From Gammaproteobacteria bacterium MFB021 (GTDB lineage Bacteria > Pseudomonadota > Gammaproteobacteria > Pseudomonadales > Halomonadaceae): 64,000 nt of DNA. The stretch covers positions 1 to 64,000 of the forward strand of contig JNVT01000108.1 of NCBI GenBank assembly GCA_000737985.1, given 5' to 3'. Below, piece after piece: positions 47,463 through 56,935 of this stretch (positions within the stretch are counted from its first letter, which is position 1; each line of letters opens with the position of its first letter). The position numbers and the translations under genes were made by a program. Under the pieces are notes generated by a model that made no database searches, had not been told where the DNA came from, and saw only the letters and a list, made by a program, of their open reading frames with translations.

Positions 47463-49403
47463 ATGGGACGCATCATCGGTATCGACCTGGGTACGACCAA
47501 CTCCTGCGTCGCCGTGCTCGACGGTGACAAGACTCGCGTGATCGAGAACGCCGAAGGCGCTCGTACCACGCCGTCGATCATCGGCTACACCGACGACGGC
47601 GAGACCCTGGTCGGCCAGGCGGCCAAGCGTCAGGCGGTCACCAACCCGACCAACACGCTCTACGCCGTCAAGCGCCTGATCGGCCGCAAGTTCAAGGACG
47701 ACGTCGTCCAGAAGGACATCAAGATGGTGCCTTACCGCATCGTCGAGGCCGACAACGGCGACGCCTGGGTGCAGGTGAACGACAAGAAGCTGGCACCGCC
47801 GCAGGTCAGCGCGGAAGTGCTCAAGAAGATGAAGAAGACCGCCGAGGACTATCTCGGTGAAGAAGTGACCGAAGCGGTCATCACCGTGCCGGCCTACTTC
47901 AACGATTCCCAGCGTCAGGCGACCAAGGACGCCGGCCGCATCGCCGGTCTCGAGGTCAAGCGCATCATCAACGAGCCGACCGCAGCCGCGCTGGCCTACG
48001 GCATGGATCGCTCCACCGGCGACCGTACTATCGCGGTCTACGATCTGGGTGGCGGTACCTTCGACATCTCGATCATCGAAGTCGCCGACGTCGACGGCGA
48101 GAAGCAGTTCGAGGTGCTGGCCACCAACGGTGACACCTTCCTGGGTGGCGAGGACTTCGACCTCAAGCTGATCGACTACCTGGTGCAGCAGTTCAAGAGC
48201 GATTCGGGCATCGACCTGTCCGGCGACAGCCTGGCCATGCAGCGTCTCAAGGAAGCTGCCGAGAAGGCCAAGATCGAGCTCTCCTCGGCCCAGCAGACCG
48301 AAGTCAATCTGCCCTACATCACCGCCGACAACACCGGTCCCAAGCACCTGGCGATCAAGGTCACCCGGGCCAAGCTCGAGTCGCTGGTCGAAGATCTGGT
48401 CAGCCGCTCGCTGGGTCCGTGCAAGACCGCCATGGACGACGCCGGTCTCTCCAACAGCGAGATCCACGACGTCATCCTGGTCGGCGGCCAGACCCGCATG
48501 CCGATGGTGCAGCAGAAGGTCGCCGAGTTCTTCGGCAAGGACGCTCGCAAGGACGTCAACCCGGACGAAGCCGTGGCCATGGGTGCCGCGATTCAGGGCG
48601 GCGTGCTCGGCGGTGACGTCAAGGACGTGCTGCTGCTCGACGTGACCCCGCTGACCCTGGGTATCGAGACCCTGGGTGGCGTGATGACGCCGTTGATCGA
48701 GAAGAACACCACGATCCCGACCAAGAAGACCCAGACCTTCTCGACCGCCGAGGACAACCAGACGGCCGTGACCATCCACGCGCTGCAGGGTGAGCGCAAG
48801 CAGGCGGCGCAGAACAAGTCGCTGGGTCGCTTCGACCTCGCCGACATTCCGCCGGCACCGCGCGGCGTGCCGCAGATCGAAGTCGCCTTCGATCTCGATG
48901 CCAACGGTATCCTCAACATCACGGCCAAGGACAAGGCGACCGGCAAAGAGCAGTCGATCGTGATCAAGTCCTCCAGCGGTCTCTCCGACGATGAGATCGA
49001 TCAGATGGTCAAGGATGCCGAGGCGCACGAGGCCGAGGACAAGAAGTTCGAAGAGCTGGTGGCACTGCGCAACCAGGCCGACGGCATGATCCACGCCTCG
49101 CGCAAGACGCTGGAAGAGGCCGGCGATAAGGTCGACGCCGACGAGAAGAGCAAGATCGAGAGCGCCATCGGCGAACTCGAAGAAGCGCTCAAGGGTGACG
49201 ACAAGGACGCCATCCAGGCCAAGCTCGACGCGCTCACCGAAGCCTCCGGCAACCTGGCGCAGAAGATGTACGCCGAGCAGGGCGAAGGCGCCGGTCAGGA
49301 CGCGGGGGCTCAGGCCGACGACGCCCAGGCCAGCGGCAAGAAAGAGGATGACGTGGTTGACGCCGAGTTCGAGGAAGTCAACGACGATCGGAAAAAGCAA
49401 TAA
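47463..49403 (+). CDS. dnaK: Molecular chaperone DnaK (Hsp70)
   Basis: 646 residues. Nucleotide-binding domain with [44 protein letters not shown] and [13 protein letters not shown]; the interdomain linker [19 protein letters not shown]; the substrate-binding beta domain; and a helical lid ending with the conserved [10 protein letters not shown]-type tail ([10 protein letters not shown]). Works with GrpE and DnaJ encoded on either side. Confidence 0.98.
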   Translation: MGRIIGIDLGTTNSCVAVLDGDKTRVIENAEGARTTPSIIGYTDDGETLVGQAAKRQAVTNPTNTLYAVKRLIGRKFKDDVVQKDIKMVPYRIVEADNGDAWVQVNDKKLAPPQVSAEVLKKMKKTAEDYLGEEVTEAVITVPAYFNDSQRQATKDAGRIAGLEVKRIINEPTAAALAYGMDRSTGDRTIAVYDLGGGTFDISIIEVADVDGEKQFEVLATNGDTFLGGEDFDLKLIDYLVQQFKSDSGIDLSGDSLAMQRLKEAAEKAKIELSSAQQTEVNLPYITADNTGPKHLAIKVTRAKLESLVEDLVSRSLGPCKTAMDDAGLSNSEIHDVILVGGQTRMPMVQQKVAEFFGKDARKDVNPDEAVAMGAAIQGGVLGGDVKDVLLLDVTPLTLGIETLGGVMTPLIEKNTTIPTKKTQTFSTAEDNQTAVTIHALQGERKQAAQNKSLGRFDLADIPPAPRGVPQIEVAFDLDANGILNITAKDKATGKEQSIVIKSSSGLSDDEIDQMVKDAEAHEAEDKKFEELVALRNQADGMIHASRKTLEEAGDKVDADEKSKIESAIGELEEALKGDDKDAIQAKLDALTEASGNLAQKMYAEQGEGAGQDAGAQADDAQASGKKEDDVVDAEFEEVNDDRKKQ

Positions 49404-49460
49404 TCACGACGTCTGACGTCGTGTGACGGCAGCAGCGCGGGAGCCAGACACGACTCCCGC
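49404..49460 (+). promoter_or_regulatory. Two hairpins between dnaK and dnaJ
   Basis: CACGACGTC/TG.../GACGTCGTG (49405-49422) and GCGGGAG/10-nt loop/CTCCCGC (49437-49460). The second is followed by GTTGTCGTTT and could be a partial terminator or processing site that lowers dnaJ expression relative to dnaK. No sigma-32 promoter was seen for dnaJ. Confidence 0.6.
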
Positions 49461-49501
49461 GTTGTCGTTTGCACGGCATCGACACGGAGGCGAACAACGT
49501 C

Positions 49502-50653
49502 ATGTCCAAGCGTGACTACTACGAAGTGCTGGGCGTCGACAAGGGCGCCGACGGCAAGGAGATCAAGAAGGCCTATCGCCGGCTGGCACAGAAGTACCAT
49601 CCGGATCGCAATCCGGACGATCAGCAGGCGGCGGAGAAATTCCGCGAGGTCTCCGATGCCTACGAGGTGCTGTCCGACGACCAGAAGCGCGCGGCCTACG
49701 ACCAGTTCGGCCATGCCGGGGTCGACGGCCAGGCCGGCGGCGGTTTCGGTGGTGGCGGTTTCGGCGGTGCCGGGGCCGGTGGCTTCAGCGATATCTTCGG
49801 CGATGTCTTCGGCGATATCTTCGGTGGCGGCGGCGGTGGCCGGCGCAATCCCAACGCGCCCCAGCGCGGCAGCGACCTGCGCTACAACCTGGAACTCGAC
49901 CTCGAGGATGCCGTCTTCGGCACTACGGTCGATATCCGCGTACCGCGCCACGTCGAGTGTGAGCACTGCGACGGCAATGGCGCCGAGCCCGGTTCGAGCA
50001 AGGAGACCTGCCCGACCTGTCACGGCCAGGGTCAGGTGCGCATGCAGCAGGGCTTCTTCGCCGTGCAGCAGACCTGCCCGACCTGCCACGGCAGCGGCCA
50101 GGTGATCAAGGTGCCGTGCCGCAAGTGCCACGGCGAGGGCCGCGTCCGCGAGACGCGCACGCTGTCGGTGAAGATCCCGGCCGGGGTGGATACCGGCGAC
50201 CGTATCCGTCTCAACGGCGAGGGCGAGTCCGGGCTCAATGGCGGGCCGGCGGGCGACCTCTACGTTCAGGCCGATATCAAGCCGCACCCGATCTTCGAGC
50301 GTGACGGGCGTCATCTGCACTGCGAAGTGCCGATCAACTTCGTCGACGCTGCCCTGGGCGGCGAGCTCGAGGTGCCGACCCTGGAGGGCCGGGTCAAGCT
50401 CAAGATCCCCGCCGAGACCCAGACCGGCAAGCTGTTCCGGCTGCGCGGCAAGGGCGTGAAACCGGTGCGCGGCGGCCCCGCCGGCGACCTGCTGTGCAAG
50501 GTCGTGGTGGAGACCCCGGTCAATCTCTCCGAGGAGCAGAAAGAGCTGCTGCGCAAGTTCCAGGAGAGCCTGGGCAGCGCCAGCCGCCACTCGCCCAAGA
50601 AAGAGGGCTGGTTCGACGGCGTGAAGCGCTTCTTCGAAGACATGAAGCCCTGA
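49502..50653 (+). CDS. dnaJ: Chaperone protein DnaJ (Hsp40)
   Basis: 383 residues from ATG 49502. J domain with HPD at about residues 33-35 ([10 protein letters not shown]), Gly/Phe region (about 75-115), four zinc-binding CxxCxGxG repeats ([32 protein letters not shown]) and the two beta-sandwich C-terminal domains. A full type I DnaJ that delivers substrates to DnaK and stimulates its ATPase. Confidence 0.98.
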   Translation: MSKRDYYEVLGVDKGADGKEIKKAYRRLAQKYHPDRNPDDQQAAEKFREVSDAYEVLSDDQKRAAYDQFGHAGVDGQAGGGFGGGGFGGAGAGGFSDIFGDVFGDIFGGGGGGRRNPNAPQRGSDLRYNLELDLEDAVFGTTVDIRVPRHVECEHCDGNGAEPGSSKETCPTCHGQGQVRMQQGFFAVQQTCPTCHGSGQVIKVPCRKCHGEGRVRETRTLSVKIPAGVDTGDRIRLNGEGESGLNGGPAGDLYVQADIKPHPIFERDGRHLHCEVPINFVDAALGGELEVPTLEGRVKLKIPAETQTGKLFRLRGKGVKPVRGGPAGDLLCKVVVETPVNLSEEQKELLRKFQESLGSASRHSPKKEGWFDGVKRFFEDMKP

Positions 50654-50680
50654 TCCCAGCGCCGCTCGCAGGGTCATGAG

Positions 50681-50751
50681 AAAGCCCCCCGTCGGATTTG
50701 AACTGACCCCCAATAGCTGGACGGTTCATTTAGCCGGCGGGGGCTTTTTCT
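50681..50751 (+). terminator. Terminator of dnaJ with an IS-end-like sequence in its loop
   Basis: AAAGCCCCC-CGTCGG (50681-50695) pairs with CCGGCG-GGGGCTTTTT (50734-50749) with one G-T pair; the 38-nt loop contains TGAACTGACCCCCAATAGCT (from 50699) followed by GGACGGTTCA. An ordinary terminator loop is much shorter, so the loop looks enlarged by an insertion. Confidence 0.8.
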
Positions 50752-50815
50752 TGGGAGATCGCAGAGGCATGGATACCTACCAGGTTATCCATACGGCGCT
50801 CCACGTCGGCCGCTG

Positions 50816-51505
50816 TCACCAGTAGAACGGCTTGATCGCGGGTTTTTTCTTGGTCGGAACGCGCTGCGGCAGTTGGTGTCTGGCCAACTCCTCGCTAGTG
50901 ACCCGACGTCTCAACCAGTGGGCGTTACGTGCCAGAGAGCCAGGTATGGGACGATCACTGCTCTCTCGGCGCGGCAGAATGACGCCGACTCGAGTGGCGG
51001 GAAAATCCTCACGGATTGCCGCCAGAGCCGGGGCCAAGTCGGTATCGGCTGACACCAGAACGACTTGTTCGATTCGTTCGCTCGGTGGTACTGCAGCTTG
51101 CCTCGCAAGGGTCCTGTACATCTCCAGGGCAATGCGCACGTCGGTCTCTTTTTCTTCCAATTTCCAGATATCGACGAGGTCTTGACGGGAGGCTCGCGTG
51201 GCGCGATCAACGAACCGAGGAGCGCGTGCCGGTTCCAACTGATGGCGACCCAAGGTGACGGTAACGCCGACTGCCTTGAGTGCCTTCAGATAGGCTGCTT
51301 GAGCCGCGTGTGATGCCTGCCCTCGCGATGCCAGGGTGGGCTGAACCGGGGAGGTGAAATAGCGATAGTCGACAGGCAGGTAATGCGGGGCTTCGATACG
51401 CAGAATGCTGGATAGCAGGGCCGGGAGATCGAGCCATTTGTAGCTCGTTCCCGCCAGTAGGCCGTAAAACAGATTGTAACCGTCAATGAAAAACGCTGTA
51501 CGCAC
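50816..51505 (-). CDS. NYN domain (PIN-like) protein, probable ribonuclease
   Basis: 229 residues from GTG 51505. NYN fold of the PIN-like nuclease clan, with the likely metal-binding acidic residues Asp8 (FFIDGYNLFY), Asp122 (KETDVRIALEMY), Asp154 and Asp156 (VLVSADTDLAPAL). Regions after residue 175 are basic (ARNAHWLRRRVTSEELARHQLP) and may bind nucleic acid. Its codon use is somewhat less GC-biased than its neighbours, and it stands alone between the heat-shock and formate dehydrogenase loci, so transfer is possible. The target RNA is unknown. A terminator lies 22 bp upstream of its start. Confidence 0.88.
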   Translation of the reverse strand: MRTAFFIDGYNLFYGLLAGTSYKWLDLPALLSSILRIEAPHYLPVDYRYFTSPVQPTLASRGQASHAAQAAYLKALKAVGVTVTLGRHQLEPARAPRFVDRATRASRQDLVDIWKLEEKETDVRIALEMYRTLARQAAVPPSERIEQVVLVSADTDLAPALAAIREDFPATRVGVILPRRESSDRPIPGSLARNAHWLRRRVTSEELARHQLPQRVPTKKKPAIKPFYW

Positions 51506-51526
51506 GCCCGGACATGCCCCAGATAT

Positions 51527-51555
51527 GAAAAAACCGGCACAAGGCCGGTTTTTTC
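51527..51555 (-). terminator. Terminator in the leader of the NYN gene
   Basis: AAAAAACCGGC/ACAAG/GCCGGTTTTTT, symmetrical with A- and T-runs on both sides. On the minus strand it lies between the formate dehydrogenase operon and the NYN gene, 22 bp before the latter's start codon. Confidence 0.85.
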
Positions 51556-51610
51556 GGCCCTAACGGCCAGCGAACTGAATCGCTGCGTACAGGGCTAGGT
51601 TTGAAGATTA

Positions 51611-51639
51611 GACTACCCAGCGCTATAGGGGGTGTCAAT
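51611..51639 (-). promoter_or_regulatory. Candidate promoter upstream of the NYN gene or a small RNA
   Basis: On the minus strand TTGACA (51639-51634), a 17-bp spacer and TAGTCT (51616-51611). A transcript from here would start near 51604 and reach the terminator at 51527 after about 78 nt. The -10 is weak. Confidence 0.4.
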
Positions 51640-51664
51640 GCTTGAGTGGTGCATTGACACCCCG
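51630..51664. repeat. Strong inverted repeat after the formate dehydrogenase operon
   Basis: GGGGTGTCAATGC (51630-51642) and GCATTGACACCCC (51652-51664) are perfect 13-bp arms around a 9-nt loop, 18 bp downstream of fdsD on the minus strand. No T-run follows, so it could be an RNA 3'-end stabiliser, a protein-binding site or part of a bipartite terminator. It also contains TTGACA on both strands. Confidence 0.85.
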
Positions 51665-51681
51665 GATGCCCGGCGCTGGAG

Positions 51682-51945
51682 TCAGCCCGCGTCCGAGGTC
51701 TCCTCCCAATCCTTGACCGTGTTGGAGAGCGCCTTGAGCCGCTCGATGGCCAGCTTCGACACCGGGTCGAGCTGGCTGCCGTCCTCGTCGGCGTAGGCGA
51801 TGATGTCGCGCTTCATGGGGCGCGCCCAGAACTTCTTGAGGTGGGTGGCGACCTGCTCGGCCGCCTGGGCATCGTCGCCGTGATGGCGGTTGTTGAGGCT
51901 GATCTGATTGATCATCTTGATCAGCGACGCCGTGTTATCGCTCAT
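51682..51945 (-). CDS. fdsD: NAD-dependent formate dehydrogenase delta subunit
   Basis: 87 residues. Matches the small FdsD family: LIKMINQISLN at the start, H.DDAQAAEQVATHLKKFWARPMKRDIIAYADEDGSQLDPVSKLAIERL. A helical protein with no cofactor motif, found as the last structural subunit of soluble molybdenum formate dehydrogenases. Downstream of fdsA by 36 bp. Confidence 0.92.
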   Translation of the reverse strand: MSDNTASLIKMINQISLNNRHHGDDAQAAEQVATHLKKFWARPMKRDIIAYADEDGSQLDPVSKLAIERLKALSNTVKDWEETSDAG

Positions 51946-51981
51946 GTCCGTCTCTCCCCGGTTGGCTAAATCCTGCCGCGC

Positions 51982-54870
51982 TCACTTGAGCGCGGCCGGG
52001 GCGTCGTCGGCGGCGGCCAGGTAGTGCTGCTGGCGCGCGTCGAAGTGCTGGAAGTGCTGCTGCCACGACGAGGGCTGAGACACCTTCTCCACCTGTACCG
52101 CCGTCACCTTGTACTCGGGGCAGTTGGTGGCCCAGTCGGAGTTGTCGGTGGTGATCACGTTGGCCCCGCTACCGGGGTGGTGGAAAGTGGTGTAGACCAC
52201 CCCCGGCGCCATGCGCTCGCTGATGCGGCAGCGCAGCACGGTCTGGCCCACGCGGCTGCTGATGCCCAGCCAATCGCCATCGGCGATGCCGCGCAGCTCG
52301 GCGTCGCTGGGGTGGATCTCGAGCACGTCCTCGGCATGCCAGGCGCTGTTGGCGGTGCGCCGCGTCTGGGCGCCGACGTTGTACTGGCTGAGAATGCGCC
52401 CGGTGGTCAGCAGCAGCGGGTAGCGGCGGCTGGTGCGCTCCTCGGTGGCGACATACTCGGTGATCGCGAAGTGCCCCTTGCCGATGGGGAAGTCCAGCGC
52501 GTGCATGGTCGGCGTGCCGTCGGGGAAGGCGTCGTTGCACGGCCACTGGATGCTGCCGAGTTTCTCCAGCTTGGCGTAGCTGACCCCGGTGAAGGTCGGC
52601 GTGAGGCTGGCGATCTCGTCCATGATCTCGGACGGATGGGTGTAGTGCATCGGGTAGCCCAGAGCGTTGGCCAGGTCCTGGGTGACCTCCCAGTCTTCCT
52701 TGCCGGCCACCGGCGGCATCACCCGGCGCACCCGGTTGATGCGCCGCTCGGCGTTGGTGAAGGTGCCGTTCTTCTCGAGGAAGGTGGCGCCCGGCAACAG
52801 CACGTGGGCGTATTTGGCGGTCTCGTTGAGGAAGATGTCCTGCACGATCAGGCAGTCCAGCGCGCGCAGGGCCGACTCCACGTGCTGGGTGTTGGGGTCC
52901 GACTGGGCGATATCCTCGCCCTGCACGTAGAGCGCCTTGAAGGTGCCGGCGATCGCAGCGTCGAACATGTTGGGGATGCGCAGCCCCGGCTCGTCGTCCA
53001 GCGGGGTGTGCCAGACCGCCTCGAACTTCTCGCGCACCGCCGGGTCGGCGACGTGCTGGTAGCCGGGCAGCTCATGCGGGAAGGAGCCCATGTCGCAGGA
53101 GCCCTGGACGTTGTTCTGACCGCGCAGCGGGTTGACGCCGACCCCTTCGCGACCGATGTTGCCGGTGGCCATGGCGAGGTTGGCGATGCCCATCACCATG
53201 GTCGAGCCCTGGCTGTGCTCGGTCACGCCGAGGCCGTAGTAGATCGCCCCGTTGCCGGCGGTGGCATAGGCGCGGGCGGCTTCGCGGACCGTGGCCGCCG
53301 CGACGCCGGTCTCGGCTTCCAGCGCCTCGGGGGCGTTGCGCGGCTCGCTGATGAAGTCGCGCCACTGCTGGTAGGCGTCGCCTTCGCAGCGCCGTGCGAT
53401 GAAGTCGTGATCCTCCAGCCCCTCGGTGACCACCACGTGGGCCAGGGCATTGACCAGCGCCACGTTGGTACCGGGCTTGAGCGGCAGGTGCAGGCTCTTG
53501 CCGCCGTGGGGCGTCTTGAGCAGGTCGATCCGCCGCGGGTCGGCGACGATCAGGGTCGCGCCCTGGCGCAGGCGGCGCTTCATCTGCGAGGCGAACACCG
53601 GGTGGGCGTCGGTGGGGTTGGCGCCGATCACCAGGATGGTGTCGGCCTGCATCACCGAATCGAAGGTCTGGGTACCGGCGGATTCGCCCAGAGTGGTCTT
53701 CAGCCCGTAGCCGGTGGGCGAGTGGCACACCCGCGCACAGGTATCGGTGTTGTTGTTGCCGAAGGCGGCGCGGATCAGCTTCTGCACCAGATAGGTCTCC
53801 TCGTTGGTGCAGCGCGAGGAGGTGATGCCGCCGACGCTTTCGCGCCCGTACTGGGTCTGGATCTCGCGCAGACGCCGAGCGGCGAAACCGAGCGCCTCTT
53901 CCCACGAGACCGCACGCCACGGCTGATCGATCGAGTCGCGGATCATCGGCTCCTTGATGCGATCCTTGTGGGTGGCGTAGCCGAAGGCGAAGCGCCCCTT
54001 GACGCAGGAGTGGCCGTGGTTCGCGTCGCCGCCCTTGTAGGGCACCATGCGCACCAGCTGGTCGCCCTTCATCTGCGCCTCGAACGAGCAGCCGACGCCG
54101 CAGTAGGCACAGGTGGTGACCACGCTGTGCTCGGGCACGCCCTGCTCGATCACGCTCTTTTCCATCAGCGTCGAGGTGGGGCAGGCCTGCACGCAGGCGC
54201 CGCAGGAGACGCACTCGGAGTCCATGAACGGCTCGTTCTGCCCGGCGGCGACCTTGGAGTCGAAGCCGCGCCCCTCGATGGTCAGGGCGAAGGTGCCCTG
54301 GACCTCGTTGCAGGCGCGCACGCAGCGCGAGCAGACGATGCACTTGCTGGGGTCGAAGCTGAAGTAGGGGTTGGAGGCGTCGGTCTCGGCGTCGAGATGG
54401 TTGGCCCCCTCGAAGCCGTAACGCACCTCGCGCAGGCCCACCGCGCCGGCCATGTCCTGCAGCTCGCAGTCACCGTTGGCGGGGCAGGTCAGACAGTCCA
54501 GCGGGTGATCGGAGATGTAGAGCTCCATCACGTTGCGCCGCAGCTTGGCCAGCCGGGCGTTCTGGGTGGTCACCGCCATGCCCTCGCTGACCGGCGTGGT
54601 GCAGGAGGCCGGCAGACCGCGGCGGCCCTCGATCTCCACCGCGCACAGGCGGCACGAGCCGAACGCTTCGAGGTTGTCCGAGGCGCACAGCTTGGGAATG
54701 GTGATGCCGGCGAGCGCCGCGGCGCGCAGCACCGAGGTGCCTTCGGGCACGCTGATGCTGTGGCCGTCGATGGTCAGTGCCACCTGGGTCTCGGAGAAGC
54801 GCGCCGGGGTACCCAGGTCGCGGGCGAACTGGGCGGCGTGGGATGCGTCGGGTTCGAAATATTGCAACAT
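51982..54870 (-). CDS. fdsA: NAD-dependent formate dehydrogenase alpha subunit (Mo catalytic)
   Basis: 962 residues. N-terminal [2Fe-2S] domain (KLCASDNLEAFGSCRLC...ASC), HPLDCLTCPANGDCELQDM, two ferredoxin clusters CIVCSRCVRACN and CVSCGACVQACPTSTLM, then the molybdopterin domain with its own [4Fe-4S] motif CAYCGVGCSFE. The Mo ligand is the cysteine of ARVCHSPTGYGL (no UGA/selenocysteine). The molybdopterin dinucleotide-binding domain closes the protein (HPSDAELRGIADGDWLGI...). Oxidises formate to CO2 in the cytoplasm. Shine-Dalgarno GGAGG. Confidence 0.97.
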   Translation of the reverse strand: MLQYFEPDASHAAQFARDLGTPARFSETQVALTIDGHSISVPEGTSVLRAAALAGITIPKLCASDNLEAFGSCRLCAVEIEGRRGLPASCTTPVSEGMAVTTQNARLAKLRRNVMELYISDHPLDCLTCPANGDCELQDMAGAVGLREVRYGFEGANHLDAETDASNPYFSFDPSKCIVCSRCVRACNEVQGTFALTIEGRGFDSKVAAGQNEPFMDSECVSCGACVQACPTSTLMEKSVIEQGVPEHSVVTTCAYCGVGCSFEAQMKGDQLVRMVPYKGGDANHGHSCVKGRFAFGYATHKDRIKEPMIRDSIDQPWRAVSWEEALGFAARRLREIQTQYGRESVGGITSSRCTNEETYLVQKLIRAAFGNNNTDTCARVCHSPTGYGLKTTLGESAGTQTFDSVMQADTILVIGANPTDAHPVFASQMKRRLRQGATLIVADPRRIDLLKTPHGGKSLHLPLKPGTNVALVNALAHVVVTEGLEDHDFIARRCEGDAYQQWRDFISEPRNAPEALEAETGVAAATVREAARAYATAGNGAIYYGLGVTEHSQGSTMVMGIANLAMATGNIGREGVGVNPLRGQNNVQGSCDMGSFPHELPGYQHVADPAVREKFEAVWHTPLDDEPGLRIPNMFDAAIAGTFKALYVQGEDIAQSDPNTQHVESALRALDCLIVQDIFLNETAKYAHVLLPGATFLEKNGTFTNAERRINRVRRVMPPVAGKEDWEVTQDLANALGYPMHYTHPSEIMDEIASLTPTFTGVSYAKLEKLGSIQWPCNDAFPDGTPTMHALDFPIGKGHFAITEYVATEERTSRRYPLLLTTGRILSQYNVGAQTRRTANSAWHAEDVLEIHPSDAELRGIADGDWLGISSRVGQTVLRCRISERMAPGVVYTTFHHPGSGANVITTDNSDWATNCPEYKVTAVQVEKVSQPSSWQQHFQHFDARQQHYLAAADDAPAALK

Positions 54871-54872
54871 GC

Positions 54873-56429
54873 TTACCTCCCGCCTTCGGCCTGGGGCCGG
54901 GTCAGGTCATCGGGAAAGTGCTTCATCACGCTCTGCACCGGGAAGGGGGTCATGCCCCCCATGGCACACAGCGAACCGTCCACCATGGTCTCGCACAGGT
55001 CGGCGAGCAGCACCAGATTGTCGTCGGCGGCGTCGCCGGCACGGATACGGTCGATCACCTCGACGCCGCGCACGGCGCCGATCCGGCACGGGGTGCACTT
55101 GCCGCAGGACTCCACCGCGCAGAACTCCATGGCGAAGCGCGCCTGGGCGCCCATGTCGACGCTGTCGTCGAACATCACCACGCCGCCGTGGCCGACCACA
55201 CCGCCGAAGGCGGCGAAGGCTTCATAGTCGAGTGGGGTGTCCCACTGGCTCTGCGGCAGATAGGCGCCCAGCGGCCCACCCACCTGCACCGCCTTGAGCG
55301 GGCGGCCGCTGCGGGTGCCGCCGCCGAAGCTCTCCATCAGTTCGCGCAGGGTGGTGCCGAACGCCAGCTCGACCAGCCCGCCACGGGCGACGTTGCCGGC
55401 CAGCTGCAACGCCAGGGTGCCGCGGGACTTGCCCATGCCGTAGTCGGCGTAGGCCTGGCCGCCCTGGTCGAGGATGAACGGTACCGCGGCCAGCGAGAGC
55501 ACGTTGTTGACTACGGTGGGCTGGCCGAACAGGCCCTCGATCGCCGGCAGCGGCGGTTTGGCGCGTACAAGCCCGCGCTTACCCTCCAGGCTCTCCAGCA
55601 GTGAGGTCTCTTCGCCGCAGATATAGGCTCCGGCGCCCAGACGGACTTCGAGGTGGAAGGCGTGGCCGCTGTCGAGGATGTTTTCACCCAAGTAGCCGGC
55701 GGCCTCGGCGCGGACGATCGCCTCGTCGAGCATCGTCTGGGCCAGCGGATACTCCGAGCGCAGATAGATATAGCCCTGGGTGGCACCCACGGCGAGCCCG
55801 GCGATGGTCATGCCCTCGATCAGCATGAAGGGGTCGCACTCCATCACCAGGCGATCGGCGAAGGTGCCGGAGTCGCCCTCGTCGGCGTTGCACACGATGT
55901 ACTTCTGCGCCGCCGGGGTATCGTGCACGGTCTGCCACTTGATGCCGGTGGGGAAGGCCGCGCCGCCACGCCCGCGCAGCCCCGAGGCCTTGACCTCGTC
56001 GACGATACCCTGGGGCGTCAGCGCCAGTGCCTGCTTCAGGCCGTCGAAGCCCTGCCGTGTGGTGTAATCCTCGAGCGACAGCGGGTCGGTCAGACCGATG
56101 CGCGAGAAGGTCAGCCGCTGCTGGCGCGCCAGATAGGGATGCGCCTCGATGTCGCCGAGGGCCAGGCCGTGCTCCTGCCGGCCTTCGAACAGGCCGGCGT
56201 CGACCAGGGCGTCGACGTCGGTGGGCGCCACCGGACCATAGGCCACCCGGCCCGCCGCGGTCTCTATCTCGACCAGCGGCTCCAGCCAGAACAGCCCGCG
56301 GGAGCCGTTGCGCTTGAGCTGGATGTCCACACCCAGGCGCTCGGCGGCCCGCGTCAGGCGCGCCGCCACGGCGTCGGCGCCGAGCGAGCGGGCGGTGGTG
56401 TCACACGGCACATAGATCGTGGTCGTCAT
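54873..56429 (-). CDS. fdsB: NAD-dependent formate dehydrogenase beta subunit (NADH/FMN-binding)
   Basis: 518 residues from ATG 56429 (a GTG one codon earlier is possible). Residues 1-120 are a thioredoxin-like/ferredoxin-type extension; the rest is homologous to NuoF: LRGRGGAAFPTGIKW, CNADEGDSGTFADR, GAGAYICGEETSLLESLEGKRG and the [4Fe-4S] motif ESCGKCTPCRIG. Passes electrons from FdsA to NAD+ through FMN. Start overlaps the fdsG stop by one base. Confidence 0.96.
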   Translation of the reverse strand: MTTTIYVPCDTTARSLGADAVAARLTRAAERLGVDIQLKRNGSRGLFWLEPLVEIETAAGRVAYGPVAPTDVDALVDAGLFEGRQEHGLALGDIEAHPYLARQQRLTFSRIGLTDPLSLEDYTTRQGFDGLKQALALTPQGIVDEVKASGLRGRGGAAFPTGIKWQTVHDTPAAQKYIVCNADEGDSGTFADRLVMECDPFMLIEGMTIAGLAVGATQGYIYLRSEYPLAQTMLDEAIVRAEAAGYLGENILDSGHAFHLEVRLGAGAYICGEETSLLESLEGKRGLVRAKPPLPAIEGLFGQPTVVNNVLSLAAVPFILDQGGQAYADYGMGKSRGTLALQLAGNVARGGLVELAFGTTLRELMESFGGGTRSGRPLKAVQVGGPLGAYLPQSQWDTPLDYEAFAAFGGVVGHGGVVMFDDSVDMGAQARFAMEFCAVESCGKCTPCRIGAVRGVEVIDRIRAGDAADDNLVLLADLCETMVDGSLCAMGGMTPFPVQSVMKHFPDDLTRPQAEGGR

Positions 56430-56935
56430 CACTTCACCTCCACCACGGTGGCGCTCAGCTGGGCCGTCAGACGGTCGAAACCGGCGGCGTCCATGCGTCC
56501 GTGGATCTCGTCGTCGACCCGCAGCGACGGCCCGCAGGCGCAGTTGCCGAGGCAGTAGACCGGCTCAAGGGTGAACTCGCGATTCGCCGTGGTCTCATGA
56601 TAGTCGACCCCCAGCGCGGACTTGACGTGGGCTTCCAGCGCCCGCGCGCCCACTGCCTGGCACGCCTCGGCGCGGCACACCTGGATCACGTGGCGCCCCG
56701 GGGGATGGGTGCGGAAGTGGTGGTAGAAACTGATGATGCCGTGCACTTCGGCGCGGGTATGGCGCAGCGCCTCGGCGATCATGGGTACGGCGGCGTCGGG
56801 GATATAGCCGTGCTGCGCCTGGATGGCGTGCAACAATGGCAGCATGGCCCCGGGGCGCGCGGCGTGCTGATCGATCACGGCCTGGAGCTGCGCCGCCAGC
56901 GCCGTGTCGGCGGGCTGCGGAGTGGGGTGTGACAT
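56429..56935 (-). CDS. fdsG: NAD-dependent formate dehydrogenase gamma subunit (NuoE-like)
   Basis: 168 residues from ATG 56935; an ATG at 56974 would add 13. NuoE-type [2Fe-2S] protein with LPLLHAIQAQHGYIPDAAVPMIAEALRHTRAEVHGIISFYHHF and the cluster cysteines in CRAEACQAVGA and CLGNCACGPS. First gene of fdsGBAD, divergent from the regulator at 57259. Confidence 0.95.
   Translation of the reverse strand: MSHPTPQPADTALAAQLQAVIDQHAARPGAMLPLLHAIQAQHGYIPDAAVPMIAEALRHTRAEVHGIISFYHHFRTHPPGRHVIQVCRAEACQAVGARALEAHVKSALGVDYHETTANREFTLEPVYCLGNCACGPSLRVDDEIHGRMDAAGFDRLTAQLSATVVEVK

Noticed and set aside
52024-55227. 1067-codon open frame on the plus strand across fdsA
   Set aside because: Shadow of fdsA/fdsB on the opposite strand; the translation is rich in Gly/Val/His/Leu with no domain, while the minus strand is a complete formate dehydrogenase.
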